64,000 nt of DNA, taken from NCBI RefSeq assembly GCF_001677275.1, contig NZ_CP016178.1, forward strand, positions 1,178,001 through 1,242,000, in the 5' to 3' direction. Each line of letters starts with the position of its first letter. The first letter of the stretch is position 1. The position numbers were made by a program, and so were the translations under genes. This DNA is from Vibrio breoganii (GTDB lineage: Bacteria; Pseudomonadota; Gammaproteobacteria; Enterobacterales; Vibrionaceae). The notes under the pieces were generated by a model. That model searched no databases. It was not told where the DNA came from and saw only the letters and a program-made list of their open reading frames with translations. Shown one piece after another: positions 1 through 8,801 of this stretch.

Positions 1-1773
1 AGGCGTTTCGAGTTGCTGCTCTACTTGCTTAATCATCTTTTCACGCTTGTCCGCGTCTGCCGTATCGGCCAAGATTGCCCAGCTTTGCGGATTAAGGAAG
101 ATGCGCCCTTCTTCATCTTTACTGGTACCAAACACCACATCATCATCGGTGATACCACGCGCGTACCAATCACCGTCCCAGATGTGCTTATTCACCGCTT
201 CATTGAGCGCGTCAGCGTTGCGTTTGAACTCAGCTGAAAGTTCATCTTCACCGAGTTGCTGGCAGATATCAGACCAAATGTTCAGCGCATAGGCGGCGGC
301 CATAGATAACCAGCCCGATACACCCTTGCCTTTGTAGCCCACCATATTCATTGGGTCGCACCAATCACCTTGCGCGATATAGCTTAGGCCTCGATGATCA
401 CGCTCGTTGAACAGCCAGCGCATGGCATCGTTAATACGCTCAAAGGCGGTTTTAGTTTCAGTACCTTTGAACTGCTGAACTGATTGGTCAAAGATGGCGT
501 AATCGTTGGTTTCATCAAGATAGGCACGCAAACACACCGGGAACCAAATACAGTGGTCGGTATGCGGGATCTGATTGATGTATTTAAGCTCCGCTTCTTC
601 GGTGAGCAAAATCCCATCGGGAATAGCCCCTGACTCCTCTTGCTGAGCAAGAGCATGCAGGAACGCAGCGCGAGTCACGTCGGGCTTGATATACACCATA
701 CCCATCGCATCTTGGATGTAGTTACGTGTCTGCGGGTCGGTACTTAGACGGTTTACATCGCCATGATAGAACATCTGTCTCGGTAGCCAGCTATTCACAA
801 ACTCATTAAGCTGAGTATCTGGCGTATTGATCTCTATATTGCCCTTGCCTTGCGCCACATAAGCGGCGTATTTCTGTTTGGTGTTAGCAAACTCTGCATC
901 AGCAAAGTAACGATCACGCTTGAGCTCAATCTCTGCGTCATCAAAGGCTGGGCCTAACAAGAATCGATAATCCTCTTGTTGATTTGCATCCAATTCCATC
1001 TGATATTGAAGAGCTGCGGTAGGCGTTTCATACAAGGCATCGCCGTTGTCCAAAGTGCTTTGCTGAACTCCGGTAGGATTGTGTAAGCCCCCCTCACCTT
1101 CAAACACCTCACGAATGGTTTCGTAAGACGTCGGCGCTCGGTCATGAAGGAAGAATGTCTTATCTTTCAGGTCTTTATTCTTAAAGTAGTCGGCCACCTT
1201 TTGATACGGCGTTACACAGCTAGCCACTACACCACCCAGATCTTGACGGTATTTCGCCGACTGATTCATCCAGCTCATGTAACCGATGGGGAAGTATGGG
1301 TACACGCTAAGCTTTCGCGCACGCCCAGACACGTTCTTCACCTTTAATTGCCACAGTTCGACCACATCATCCTCAGGTAAGCTAAGACACAGCTCTATTT
1401 CTATACCTAGATGTTCAATCTGCCATTGGATATCAGACTGTCCCAATGAGAAGCAGTACTTGTCTAGCTTTGCTCTCACTGGCTCATAAGGTGCCGAGAA
1501 GATTTCTCCAGATTCTTCATCCTTGATGTAAAAGAAGCGCCCAGGGTGATGTGCAAAATACGGCTGCTCAGGTTGCATGAAGCTCTTTGCTTCAAGGTTT
1601 GGAGCATGCATGTATTTTGCAGGCTCTGGCTGCATAAATTGTGCGGTGGCATAACCACGACAATTTACCTGAATCATCATCTTTTTATTCCAAAGAAACC
1701 CTGAAGCCCTTGGCATCTCTGTTGGGCTTAAAAGCTCTACTCGCTCGCCATTTTGTTTGGTGGTAATCAACAT
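1..1773 (-). CDS. GH94-family disaccharide phosphorylase, N-terminal part (cut by window edge)
   Basis: The minus-strand frame is open from an ATG at 1773 to base 1, giving 591 codons with no stop; the C-terminus lies outside the window. Residues 1-270 look like the beta-sandwich domain of GH94 phosphorylases. They are followed by a helical (alpha/alpha)6 segment holding a GDWCDP motif at about residues 469-474, where GH94 enzymes carry the general-acid aspartate. The N-terminus, with LWNKKMMIQVNCRGY near residue 27, resembles what I remember of cellobionic-acid phosphorylases, but chitobiose or cellobiose phosphorylase remain possible. Such enzymes split a disaccharide with phosphate in the cytoplasm. 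The GPH symporter gene begins its stop 41 bp upstream on the same strand, and an AraC regulator is divergent beyond it, so this looks like a disaccharide uptake and phosphorolysis operon. The family call is firm; the substrate is inference. Confidence 0.85.
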   Translation of the reverse strand, partial: MLITTKQNGERVELLSPTEMPRASGFLWNKKMMIQVNCRGYATAQFMQPEPAKYMHAPNLEAKSFMQPEQPYFAHHPGRFFYIKDEESGEIFSAPYEPVRAKLDKYCFSLGQSDIQWQIEHLGIEIELCLSLPEDDVVELWQLKVKNVSGRARKLSVYPYFPIGYMSWMNQSAKYRQDLGGVVASCVTPYQKVADYFKNKDLKDKTFFLHDRAPTSYETIREVFEGEGGLHNPTGVQQSTLDNGDALYETPTAALQYQMELDANQQEDYRFLLGPAFDDAEIELKRDRYFADAEFANTKQKYAAYVAQGKGNIEINTPDTQLNEFVNSWLPRQMFYHGDVNRLSTDPQTRNYIQDAMGMVYIKPDVTRAAFLHALAQQEESGAIPDGILLTEEAELKYINQIPHTDHCIWFPVCLRAYLDETNDYAIFDQSVQQFKGTETKTAFERINDAMRWLFNERDHRGLSYIAQGDWCDPMNMVGYKGKGVSGWLSMAAAYALNIWSDICQQLGEDELSAEFKRNADALNEAVNKHIWDGDWYARGITDDDVVFGTSKDEEGRIFLNPQSWAILADTADADKREKMIKQVEQQLETP

Positions 1774-1814
1774 TTTGCTTAGCCTTTCTTAATAATTTTT
1801 AACCCGCTGCGTTT

Positions 1815-3434
1815 TTAAATCGCTACTCGTTCTTTTAGTTCTATTTGAATGGTCTCAATCTTGTTTGCTGTTAGGTCGTAGTAACGCAATGCCCAAATTG
1901 CAATAAAGGCAAAGAACGCAGGTACGATGGTTTGCAGATAGACAATGCTTGATAGTGAAGCGCCATCTTGAATTTCATTCGCGGAGTAACCAACGGCGGC
2001 GAGCACCCAAAGCACCGTTGCCGAACCGATAGCGCCACCCAATTTTTGAGAGAAGGTCGCTGCAGAGAAGGTCATTGCCGTTGCGCGGCGGCCTGTTTTC
2101 CATTCATTGAAGTCAGCTGCATCAGCGTACATTGACCAAGTAATTGGAGACTTAGGCCCTAGTGCCAAGCTGATTAAGATGTTCAGCACAAACATGGTGA
2201 TAATCTCTATCGGTAGGTCTGAGCTGTTCATCACCTCACCGTTAGCCAAGGTTTTTTGAATACTAATGACCGTACCGCGAGCATCATCAAGCTTGAGCTC
2301 TTCTGTACCTTGGGCAACCACGACTTTATCGCTGAATATCCAGAATGATTTTTGGTGCTCTATCCACTGAATGTGTTCGCCTTCACGTGTTGATTCACCC
2401 AGTACTTCAGTCGCTGTTAATGTAATAGCCTCACTTGAAGGGATAGTTACAACGCCTGTTGCCGCAGGTTTTGGTACGAATGCAAACGCTAGGCTTAGAG
2501 AACCGACAATCCCCATCAGGATCATCAGAAGCTTGGCTTTATCTGCAACCTTGCGTGTTAGGTAAGGCGTCGCCAGACAACCCACCGCATAAGCCGCCAT
2601 CTGCAAGCCAATGTACGAACCCATAAGGTCTGGGCGTTCAACAAAGTATTTGAAGTAATACGTTGCGCTGCTGCCACGGAAAACAATGGTCATCATGATG
2701 ATCATCGCAAGAGCAAATAAGATCACCCAAGGCTTGTTGTTCATTAGGTCTTTGATGTCAGAAATTGGGTTGGTCTTCTGCCCAACAGGCGGTACTACAC
2801 GCTCTTTGGTGGTGTAGAAAGTGATAAAGAAACACACAGTCGCCACGCTCGCATACAATGCCATGGTTAACTGCCAGCCTCTCGCGTCATCGCCATTGCC
2901 GAAGTAGTCGGCAAGCTCAGGAGTGAACGCACCTACTAAGATGCCGGTTGAGTACGCAAAGAAAAAACGCAGACCAAACAGAGAGTTTCTCTCTTCGGTA
3001 TCGGCGGTAATAACCCCTGCAAGAGAAGAATATGGCGTGCTAAGAATGGTGTAGCACAGCATCATTAGTGTGTAAGTGCCATATGCCCAAAGAAGCTTTC
3101 CGCCTTCACCTAAATCGGGAGTACTCATTGTCAGTACTGCCGCGCCTGCCATCGGCAGAGCACCAAGCATTAGGTAAGGTCTAAATTTACCCCAGCGAGA
3201 TTGAGTGCGGTCAGCGATAGCTCCCATCAATGGGTCGGAGATTGAATCGACGATTCGAGTAACCAAAAACATGGTACCTGCGGCAGCGGCAGATAAACCA
3301 AAGATATCTGTGTAGAAGTAAGATAAGTAAGATCCGATGATGATCCAGTAGAAGTTGAAGCCAGAGTCACCTATGGCATAACCTAGCTTTTCACGCAGGC
3401 TAAGCTTTGCTGTTCTATCTAAAGAGTTCGACAT
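1815..3434 (-). CDS. GPH-family sugar:cation symporter (MelB-like) with an inserted domain
   Basis: The 539-residue polytopic membrane protein has typical glycoside-pentoside-hexuronide symporter features: LGYAIGDSGFNFYW near the start, a DSISDPLMGAIADRTQSRWGK-like loop at residues 63-83 with the Asp pair used for cation and sugar binding, and about 12 hydrophobic segments. The family is usually about 450-470 residues. The extra length is a hydrophilic, Thr/Glu/Lys-rich stretch of about 85 residues (roughly 322-408) between predicted helices 9 and 10, before IEIITMFVLN resumes the membrane domain. It probably imports the disaccharide used by the downstream GH94 phosphorylase and is probably controlled by the divergent AraC-type gene. 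The 139-bp divergent spacer contains TTGACA at 3488-3493 but I see no convincing -10 box with it. Confidence 0.88.
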   Translation of the reverse strand: MSNSLDRTAKLSLREKLGYAIGDSGFNFYWIIIGSYLSYFYTDIFGLSAAAAGTMFLVTRIVDSISDPLMGAIADRTQSRWGKFRPYLMLGALPMAGAAVLTMSTPDLGEGGKLLWAYGTYTLMMLCYTILSTPYSSLAGVITADTEERNSLFGLRFFFAYSTGILVGAFTPELADYFGNGDDARGWQLTMALYASVATVCFFITFYTTKERVVPPVGQKTNPISDIKDLMNNKPWVILFALAMIIMMTIVFRGSSATYYFKYFVERPDLMGSYIGLQMAAYAVGCLATPYLTRKVADKAKLLMILMGIVGSLSLAFAFVPKPAATGVVTIPSSEAITLTATEVLGESTREGEHIQWIEHQKSFWIFSDKVVVAQGTEELKLDDARGTVISIQKTLANGEVMNSSDLPIEIITMFVLNILISLALGPKSPITWSMYADAADFNEWKTGRRATAMTFSAATFSQKLGGAIGSATVLWVLAAVGYSANEIQDGASLSSIVYLQTIVPAFFAFIAIWALRYYDLTANKIETIQIELKERVAI

Positions 3435-3573
3435 TTATTGTGCCCTATTTTTTATTATTTTCTGTTATGTCCGTATACACGGCTTGTTTGACACTTTAAT
3501 GTATTCATCAACTCATTCTATGGCACAATCTCTCTTGAGCATGTCATAAACTATCAAGCGAGCAATAACGTCG

Positions 3574-4395
3574 ATGGTGTCAAATAAATTCAAATTGGGT
3601 AAAAACTCGACAGAGTTATTCATTTCACAAGACAACGCGCCGCTTTTTGCCAGCCAGCAGATACGAATGGCGGGGGTGACTCATGTGGCTGATGAATACC
3701 TTTGCTCCAGGAAAAATCCGGATCATCACACCTTGCTATTTACCCTCTCAGGCAAGGCTACGGTGGAAAGTGAAGGACAAACTATAAACCTGACCGCCTC
3801 TAGCATGGTGCTGCTCAAACACGATGTTGATTTTGTGTACTACAAAACGGACAACCACTGGGACTTTGTATGGTTTATTCTCGAACCCACCTCTAACTGG
3901 GCAGGAATGAACTCGCTGCCGCTCTCTTTGGGGAAGGGTCACTACAACGATAACTTAAAGCACATGCTGCACTTGCTGACACTGGATGTGCCATTTGAAA
4001 CTCGAAAGATCCTCAATCAAGACATCCATCGCTACATTCAAAAATCCATCATTCAATTCGATGCGCCAGATATGGAAGGGCAACTAGAGCGTCTGTTCCT
4101 AGAGGTTGATCAGCAGCTGCATTTCCCATGGACCACACAAGTCATGGCAAAGAAGCTGCACATTTCAGAGCCCACCTTGCACCGCCTTTGTAAAAACACC
4201 TATCAGCAGAGTCCTAAGCAAAAGGTCATCGAACTCAGAATCAAACGCGCACAGTTCTTGCTACTCAATACCCACTGGCCCCTTGCGGTTATCGCCGAGC
4301 AAGTCGGTTATAAAGATGGCTTTGGTTTATCTAAGATGTGTAAAAAGGTATTGGGCGTGAGCCCAGAAAGCCTAAGAAATAGGGCTGAGCAATAG
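3574..4395 (+). CDS. AraC-family transcriptional regulator
   Basis: The 273-residue protein has a cupin-like ligand-sensing N-terminal half (LLFTLSGKATV at about residues 54-64) and a C-terminal double helix-turn-helix of the AraC/XylS type at about 173-270. The second helix-turn-helix is recognisable as LAVIAEQVGYKDGFGLSKMCKKVLGVSPE. It is transcribed away from the symporter/GH94 pair, the usual arrangement for a local activator of a sugar operon. The likely inducer is the disaccharide or a product of it, but nothing in the sequence identifies the ligand. Confidence 0.88.
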   Translation: MVSNKFKLGKNSTELFISQDNAPLFASQQIRMAGVTHVADEYLCSRKNPDHHTLLFTLSGKATVESEGQTINLTASSMVLLKHDVDFVYYKTDNHWDFVWFILEPTSNWAGMNSLPLSLGKGHYNDNLKHMLHLLTLDVPFETRKILNQDIHRYIQKSIIQFDAPDMEGQLERLFLEVDQQLHFPWTTQVMAKKLHISEPTLHRLCKNTYQQSPKQKVIELRIKRAQFLLLNTHWPLAVIAEQVGYKDGFGLSKMCKKVLGVSPESLRNRAEQ

Positions 4396-4469
4396 CATCT
4401 AACACTGGTAAAATCGCCCACAAGGCTTAGAATGCGGGTTCTATTCAACAGCTAACTAGAGCGATTTTT

Positions 4470-4922
4470 ATGCTTCGTGATTACACCTTCGATTGCCTTG
4501 TCACCATGCCCCGCCACGAACTTGAAGAGTTTGGCGCACGAATGATCAGTAAAATGGTGCCAGAAGACGTGATGAGCGAGCTTTTCACTTTTGATCATGA
4601 AGAAGTGGATAGCGAAGAGCGCATGATGTCAGCGCGCCTTGATGCAACCCTACGCATGACTGCAATTGCTCTTAGTGAAGTTCAGCAAGCCTTTGATGAT
4701 TCAGAAAATGCCAAGCAAAACAGCGTGCGAATGACGCGCTTGGTTCTGTGGCACTTCTACGCTATCTCCTTCAACCTAGAAGAAGCCATCACCCTAGAAA
4801 CCCACTGCGAACAGGTAGAAAAAATCTTAGTTAACCCACCTCAAGATGCCTTCGGTTGGGTAAAAACACTGACAGAGCTGCTGCATACTTACGCGAGTAT
4901 TAATGCGGAGCAGAATCCTTAA
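4470..4922 (+). CDS. Conserved-looking hypothetical protein, 150 aa
   Basis: This soluble, acidic, mostly helical protein (MLRDYTFDCLVTMPRHELEEF start) has no signal peptide, membrane segment or motif that I recognise. The composition (many Glu, Met, Leu, Ala) suggests a helical bundle. It lies 74 bp after the AraC gene on the same strand. Codon use looks ordinary and there is no competing frame, so it is probably real. I cannot assign a function. Confidence 0.65.
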   Translation: MLRDYTFDCLVTMPRHELEEFGARMISKMVPEDVMSELFTFDHEEVDSEERMMSARLDATLRMTAIALSEVQQAFDDSENAKQNSVRMTRLVLWHFYAISFNLEEAITLETHCEQVEKILVNPPQDAFGWVKTLTELLHTYASINAEQNP

Positions 4923-5048
4923 TAAAGACGGATCTACGAATATTAAAAAGGCATGGTGACGATTCCCATGCCTTGAAAGTTGCACACCACTTCAACTTTG
5001 AGTTACCCCTAGCATCGAGAAGACAATAACTATCTGTTATATATAAAC

Positions 5049-5480
5049 TTATTTGTACAAACTAAACTTCTTCGTAATCTCACGCAGAACATCTGTATCA
5101 CCAAACAAGCACACACCTAGATACTCGAGATCAGCCTCTTTGGTTTCCCTTGTTCTCTGTTGCTGCTCAACTGAGCCGCCTTCAATCATTGAACTAGTAA
5201 AATCGGTAAATTTGATATTGCGACTGATGGCTTCGTCTCTGACTTTTCGAAGCTTGTTGGAGTTATCTGCTTTTAAAACAATGAAAGGGTAATGCGATAA
5301 GTTAGGGTGCACATTGCCATCCATATCTTGATAATCAACATACTGACCTTCGCTATCTTCAAGCAGATTAGATAGGCCAACACTTAAGTGCCCTAAGACG
5401 TTCAGTGATCTTCCTAGATCCATCTTTTTACTTAGAATTGCAACGTATCGCTTTTGGTTTTCATCTGGTAAATCTGACAT
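5049..5480 (-). CDS. DUF2000-family protein
   Basis: The 143-residue protein opens with RYVAILSKKMDLGRSLNVLGHLSVGLS, the pattern of the DUF2000 family (PF09391), a small alpha/beta fold related to peptidyl-tRNA hydrolase 2. The family has no established cellular role that I know of. Central segments PFIVLKADNSNKLRKVRDEA and the C-terminal LGVCLFGDTDVLREITKKFSLY fit the same fold. It is preceded on the minus strand by the SDR 3' fragment; the 58-bp gap suggests these were once neighbours in one transcription unit. Confidence 0.75.
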   Translation of the reverse strand: MSDLPDENQKRYVAILSKKMDLGRSLNVLGHLSVGLSNLLEDSEGQYVDYQDMDGNVHPNLSHYPFIVLKADNSNKLRKVRDEAISRNIKFTDFTSSMIEGGSVEQQQRTRETKEADLEYLGVCLFGDTDVLREITKKFSLYK

Positions 5481-5538
5481 AGCACCTTCTTATTAATTGG
5501 AGTCCGGAACTTCGAGTAACTAAGTACACACAGTGAAA

Positions 5539-5983
5539 CTAAAGAGTAATTGAACTCCCTTCCCCACCGTCCACATGAATCACTTCGCCCGATATATAGC
5601 TTGCACGCATTGATGACACAAAGACGACGCTACCTGCGATTTCTTGCGGTGTCGCCAAACGCTTCATTGGCAGTTTATTTACTTTCTCAGCAAATCGCTC
5701 TGGGGCTGCTATTCGAAACTTATCCCAACCGCCACCAGCAAATAACGTTGAGGCAGGCGCTATGATATTAAAGCGAATAGTCCCCGCATGTGCCTTTGAT
5801 AAAGATTGAACGTAATGGGTAACCGCAGCTTTGATTGCTCCGTAGGCATTGCCATTACTCTCACTCACCGAAGCACTGGTGGAGCCTATAAATGTCACTG
5901 CAGGATTGCTCCCTGTCATTACCGGAATTACGCTTTCGATATTACGCACTGATGCCAGTAAGTCAGTATTAACCGACTGCTCC
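5539..5983 (-). pseudogene. Short-chain dehydrogenase/reductase, 3' half (split by an IS)
   Basis: The fragment encodes the C-terminal ~147 residues of a classical NAD(P)-dependent SDR: catalytic Ser in FIGSTSAS, YGAIK as the YxxxK motif, and the C-terminal SGEVIHVDGGEG. It lacks the cofactor-binding N-terminus. Reading on the minus strand, the sequence starts abruptly at the end of the IS at 5984 with GGAGCAGTCG, which encodes WEQS with the preceding base. The missing N-terminal half ends with the same WEQS codons at 13391, 7.4 kb away. Joining the halves over one copy of the 10-bp duplication restores the frame as WEQS then VNTDLL. A downstream open frame could start at a Met encoded inside the IS end, but it could not give an active enzyme without the Rossmann half. 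Confidence 0.9.
5974..5983. repeat. 10-bp target-site duplication, copy next to IS copy 1
   Basis: CGACTGCTCC lies directly outside the left end of IS copy 1. Its reverse complement GGAGCAGTCG lies directly outside the left end of IS copy 2 at 13382-13391. The two should flank a single IS; finding them at different copies in opposite orientation is the signature of inversion between the copies. Confidence 0.9.
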
Positions 5984-7221
5984 CAGGGTGACCGCATGAG
6001 TGCCTAGTTTTTCACCACTCGAGTAAAACCAGCACTTAATACTGCCTCTAGCATCGATGTATTCATCATGCAGCGCTTTTGCTTACCAACAATGCTTAGC
6101 TTGGTTGGCTCTTCTCGGAGCATGTTCAAGCTCATATGACGTAGGCATGATAGGTTCTCTGCACCGTGATCTTTGTATATCAGGCATGCATCTTCATTCA
6201 TGGTGACATCAAGTACCCAGTGCATTGACTCTATGCCCCAATGTTCTCTGACAGCCATAGCAGCTTGCTCTGCACTAAGCTCTTTGGAGCTGATGTAATA
6301 ACGGTACTCTAGGTCGACAGATTTATCTTTCTCAAGGCGAAAGTTTTCAACCATCACAATGCTCTTCAAGCCTTTCCAGCGAGAGAAATTACCTTCAAGT
6401 TTTGCACTGTCAAAAACATAGCATTGACGAGACTCTATACGGCCATGTCCTTGCTCAAGAGAGATGTTATCAGCCACATTGGCTCGCTGAGAAGAGAATG
6501 CCTTTTCTATTGCTTGTCGGAGTTTTCCTTGGTTGCTCTTTACGGCAAGCAGGTAGTCTCCACCTTGATCTACAATGGCTTTAGCAATCTTGGTTTGACA
6601 GGCCATAGCATCAATTGTTACTAGGGCCCCCTTGATATCGAGCATCTTTATCAGTTCAGGGATCGCTGTAATTTCATTGCTTTTTTGTTCGGTTTTTAGC
6701 TGTCCCAGTACGAGCTTGTTGGACGACGCATAAGCACTAATCATATGAATGGTGCTCTTCCTGTCTTCACGATTATATGAGCCGCGAAGTGTTTTGCCAT
6801 CAATCGCAATCACTTGACCTTCGGTGAGAGTATGAATTGATGACATCCAGTTAATGAAGCACTCATGGAACTGTTCGGGTTCAATGGTAGAGATGATACG
6901 AGCTATTGTGTCATCAGCAGGAATACCATTCAAAAACAAGTCATTATGCTTAAACCAATCATGATGACCGAGAATGTATTCACGAATATCGAACCAACCT
7001 TTCGCGCCTGCAATCACCGCACATAGCGAGCCAAAAAGGACTTCAAACAGGCAATATGTGACCTTTGCACCTTGGCGTTGGTCGATAATCGTTTGAAAAT
7101 GTTCTTTGAAGTGGTCAATGTGCATGATGCTCTCCCTAAAAAGGGAGTATATGATCACAGCTAAATGTGATCGTCAAATCGATTGTGATTTTGATTAAAA
7201 AACGTTCACGATCTCACCCTG
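5984..7221 (-). mobile_element. ISAs1-family insertion sequence, copy 1 (1238 bp)
   Basis: The element is bounded by imperfect inverted repeats starting CAGGGTGACCGCATGAG (left) and CAGGGTGAGATCGTGAA (right end, reverse complement). It contains one transposase gene on the minus strand. Copy 2 at 13392-14629 has exactly the same length and the same ends in the opposite orientation. The left flank carries the 10-bp SDR target sequence; the right flank (TGCAAGGGGG) does not repeat it. Confidence 0.92.
6004..7125 (-). CDS. ISAs1-family (H-repeat type) transposase, copy 1
   Basis: The 373-residue DDE transposase starts at MHIDHFKEHF with an AGGGAG ribosome-binding site just upstream; a longer upstream start in the same frame is unlikely. 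Motifs of the ISAs1/H-repeat family are plain: VIAIDGKTLRGSY (first Asp), VTIDAMACQ (second Asp) and REHWGIESMHWVLDVTMNEDA near the C-terminus holding the Glu. The predicted protein is identical to that of copy 2, so both copies are probably functional and recent. The ribosome-binding site lies in a hairpin (see copy 2). Confidence 0.95.
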   Translation of the reverse strand: MHIDHFKEHFQTIIDQRQGAKVTYCLFEVLFGSLCAVIAGAKGWFDIREYILGHHDWFKHNDLFLNGIPADDTIARIISTIEPEQFHECFINWMSSIHTLTEGQVIAIDGKTLRGSYNREDRKSTIHMISAYASSNKLVLGQLKTEQKSNEITAIPELIKMLDIKGALVTIDAMACQTKIAKAIVDQGGDYLLAVKSNQGKLRQAIEKAFSSQRANVADNISLEQGHGRIESRQCYVFDSAKLEGNFSRWKGLKSIVMVENFRLEKDKSVDLEYRYYISSKELSAEQAAMAVREHWGIESMHWVLDVTMNEDACLIYKDHGAENLSCLRHMSLNMLREEPTKLSIVGKQKRCMMNTSMLEAVLSAGFTRVVKN

Positions 7222-7424
7222 TGCAAGGGGGTAGATATGGGAGGCAAAAAAGTAACTGTCAACTAATTGATAAAAAAGATTATTAATTAGTTCTTCAATG
7301 TAGATGTGATGGGATAAGCCCAACTTGGCCAATGCCTCTCTTTTGGCCTATTGATGTATCATAAATATAAAGGGGGCATCTATCGATGGACTCAATTTCG
7401 ACAATTAAAAATTAGCAATAAAAA

Positions 7425-7440
7425 AGAGGCTTTCGCCTCT
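7425..7440 (-). terminator. Terminator hairpin after the pirin gene
   Basis: AGAGGC, loop TTTC, GCCTCT, with A-run on one side and T-run on the other, 33 bp beyond the pirin stop codon. On the minus strand it reads stem then TTTTTA. The 250 bp between IS copy 1 and the pirin gene hold nothing else that I can identify. Confidence 0.75.
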
Positions 7441-7472
7441 TTCTGTTTAGTCATATATCAGTGGAATAGACC

Positions 7473-8186
7473 TTATCTAGCAGGTACATCCAGTAAAATC
7501 ACTTCGCTATCTTCAAGCGCTTCAATGATGATTTCTTTTTGCTTTGTCACTTCTGCGCCATCTCCTTTTTGCATCACGACTTCAGTTTGATTATCAATCA
7601 CCTTAAAGCTACCTGCAGACGCTAAAACATACATCTGCTGGTCAATCGATTGAGTAAAGCGCATACCTTTTTTAATTTTACCGCCATACACTCGTGCCAA
7701 TTGATTGATAAACAAAGCATGACCTTTATCTTCCGGGTAACCAGAGACTAACAATGGTAATGAATTTCCATCACTTTCACTGCTAAACACTTTACTTTCC
7801 CATCGAGGTTTAACATTCATCTTGTTAGGCTCAATCCAAATCTGATAAAACGTCAGTGGATTTTTACTTAAGTTATATTCTGAATGGCTAATACCAGTTC
7901 CAGCACTCATCACTTGCACTTCACCAGCGGGCGTTATGCCTTTGTTTCCTGCACTGTCTTTATGGGTAATAGAGCCAGAGCGTACAAAACTAACAATTTC
8001 CATATTTTGGTGCGGATGAGTTGGAAAGCCCGTGCCCGGTTTAACCCAATCATCGTTAACAACTCTAAGTACACCAAACCCCATACGCGCCGGATTATAA
8101 TAGTCTGCAAAACTAAAGTGATGGCTTGACTCCAACCAACCGTGACTTGCTTTACCTAAACTTTTAAATTCATAATGTTTGATCAT
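7473..8186 (-). CDS. Pirin family protein (bicupin)
   Basis: The 237-residue protein has the pirin signature FPTHPHQNMEIVSFV and the full metal-ligand set expected of pirin/YhhW proteins: His57, His59, His101 and Glu103 (GISHSEYN). Bacterial pirins of this type can act as quercetin 2,3-dioxygenases or as redox-linked regulators; which applies here is not decided by sequence. The gene lies 46 bp after a DoxX gene on the same strand, with a LysR gene divergent from that pair, so the two probably form one LysR-controlled transcription unit. The AT-rich composition matches the block between the two IS copies. Confidence 0.92.
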   Translation of the reverse strand: MIKHYEFKSLGKASHGWLESSHHFSFADYYNPARMGFGVLRVVNDDWVKPGTGFPTHPHQNMEIVSFVRSGSITHKDSAGNKGITPAGEVQVMSAGTGISHSEYNLSKNPLTFYQIWIEPNKMNVKPRWESKVFSSESDGNSLPLLVSGYPEDKGHALFINQLARVYGGKIKKGMRFTQSIDQQMYVLASAGSFKVIDNQTEVVMQKGDGAEVTKQKEIIIEALEDSEVILLDVPAR

Positions 8187-8232
8187 TTTATTTCTCTCTT
8201 ATAATTCTTATATTTTTGATTAGTCGTATTGA

Positions 8233-8682
8233 TTATGATTGTGTGCGTTTTGCGATCAGGTTATCTATCGCTAGACGACCGCCACCTTGGAACATTAAGG
8301 CAAAACTAATCACCGCTAATGACAAACCAAATTCATAACCATTGTTACTCATGAATAAGCCGTTTTCTAAATGCACTGTCACTATCGCTACTATCATTGT
8401 GAAAGCTAAGACCAAGGCTGTAGGTCGTGTTAATAAACCAACAATGATTAATAACCCGCCAAAAAATTCTGCACTACCAGCCATTAAGGCCATTAAATAA
8501 CCAGGCCCTAAACCAATTGAGTCCATCCACTGACCCGTTCCTTCAAGACCGTACCCCCCAAACATCCCGAATAACTTTTGTGCGCCATGCGCCATAAAAA
8601 TACCCCCCACTGGAATTCTTAATACCAATGCTGACCAGTTCGCTGTAGATTGAGTTATTTTATTAAGTAAAGATGTAGACAT
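8233..8682 (-). CDS. DoxX-family membrane protein
   Basis: The 149-residue protein has four hydrophobic helices and the family segments GGIFMAHGAQKLFG near residue 27 and AGSAEFFGGLLIIVGLLTRPTA in the centre. DoxX proteins are inner-membrane proteins; some act as quinone-linked oxidoreductase subunits or in thiosulfate and oxidative-stress responses. Pairing with pirin is common and supports a role in redox or electrophile stress. It is the first gene after the divergent LysR promoter region. Confidence 0.9.
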   Translation of the reverse strand: MSTSLLNKITQSTANWSALVLRIPVGGIFMAHGAQKLFGMFGGYGLEGTGQWMDSIGLGPGYLMALMAGSAEFFGGLLIIVGLLTRPTALVLAFTMIVAIVTVHLENGLFMSNNGYEFGLSLAVISFALMFQGGGRLAIDNLIAKRTQS

Positions 8683-8726
8683 TTTATTCTCCTAAGTTGT
8701 TAGTTGGTTCGTTGTTTTTGAATGTT

Positions 8727-8749
8727 GAAGCTATTATATTTAAAGCTTC
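8727..8749. promoter_or_regulatory. LysR-type operator (T-N11-A inverted repeat)
   Basis: GAAGCT, 11 bp, AGCTTC: perfect 6-bp arms with the T-N11-A geometry of LysR-family sites, centred in the 119-bp spacer between the doxX and lysR starts. A second perfect palindrome, GTTATTAATAAC, follows at 8752-8763. Both are good candidates for the recognition and activation sites of the adjacent regulator. Confidence 0.6.
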
Positions 8750-8801
8750 TGGTTATTAATAACGATTAAAACTGAACAACCAATTCAAAAGGATTGAACT
8801 A

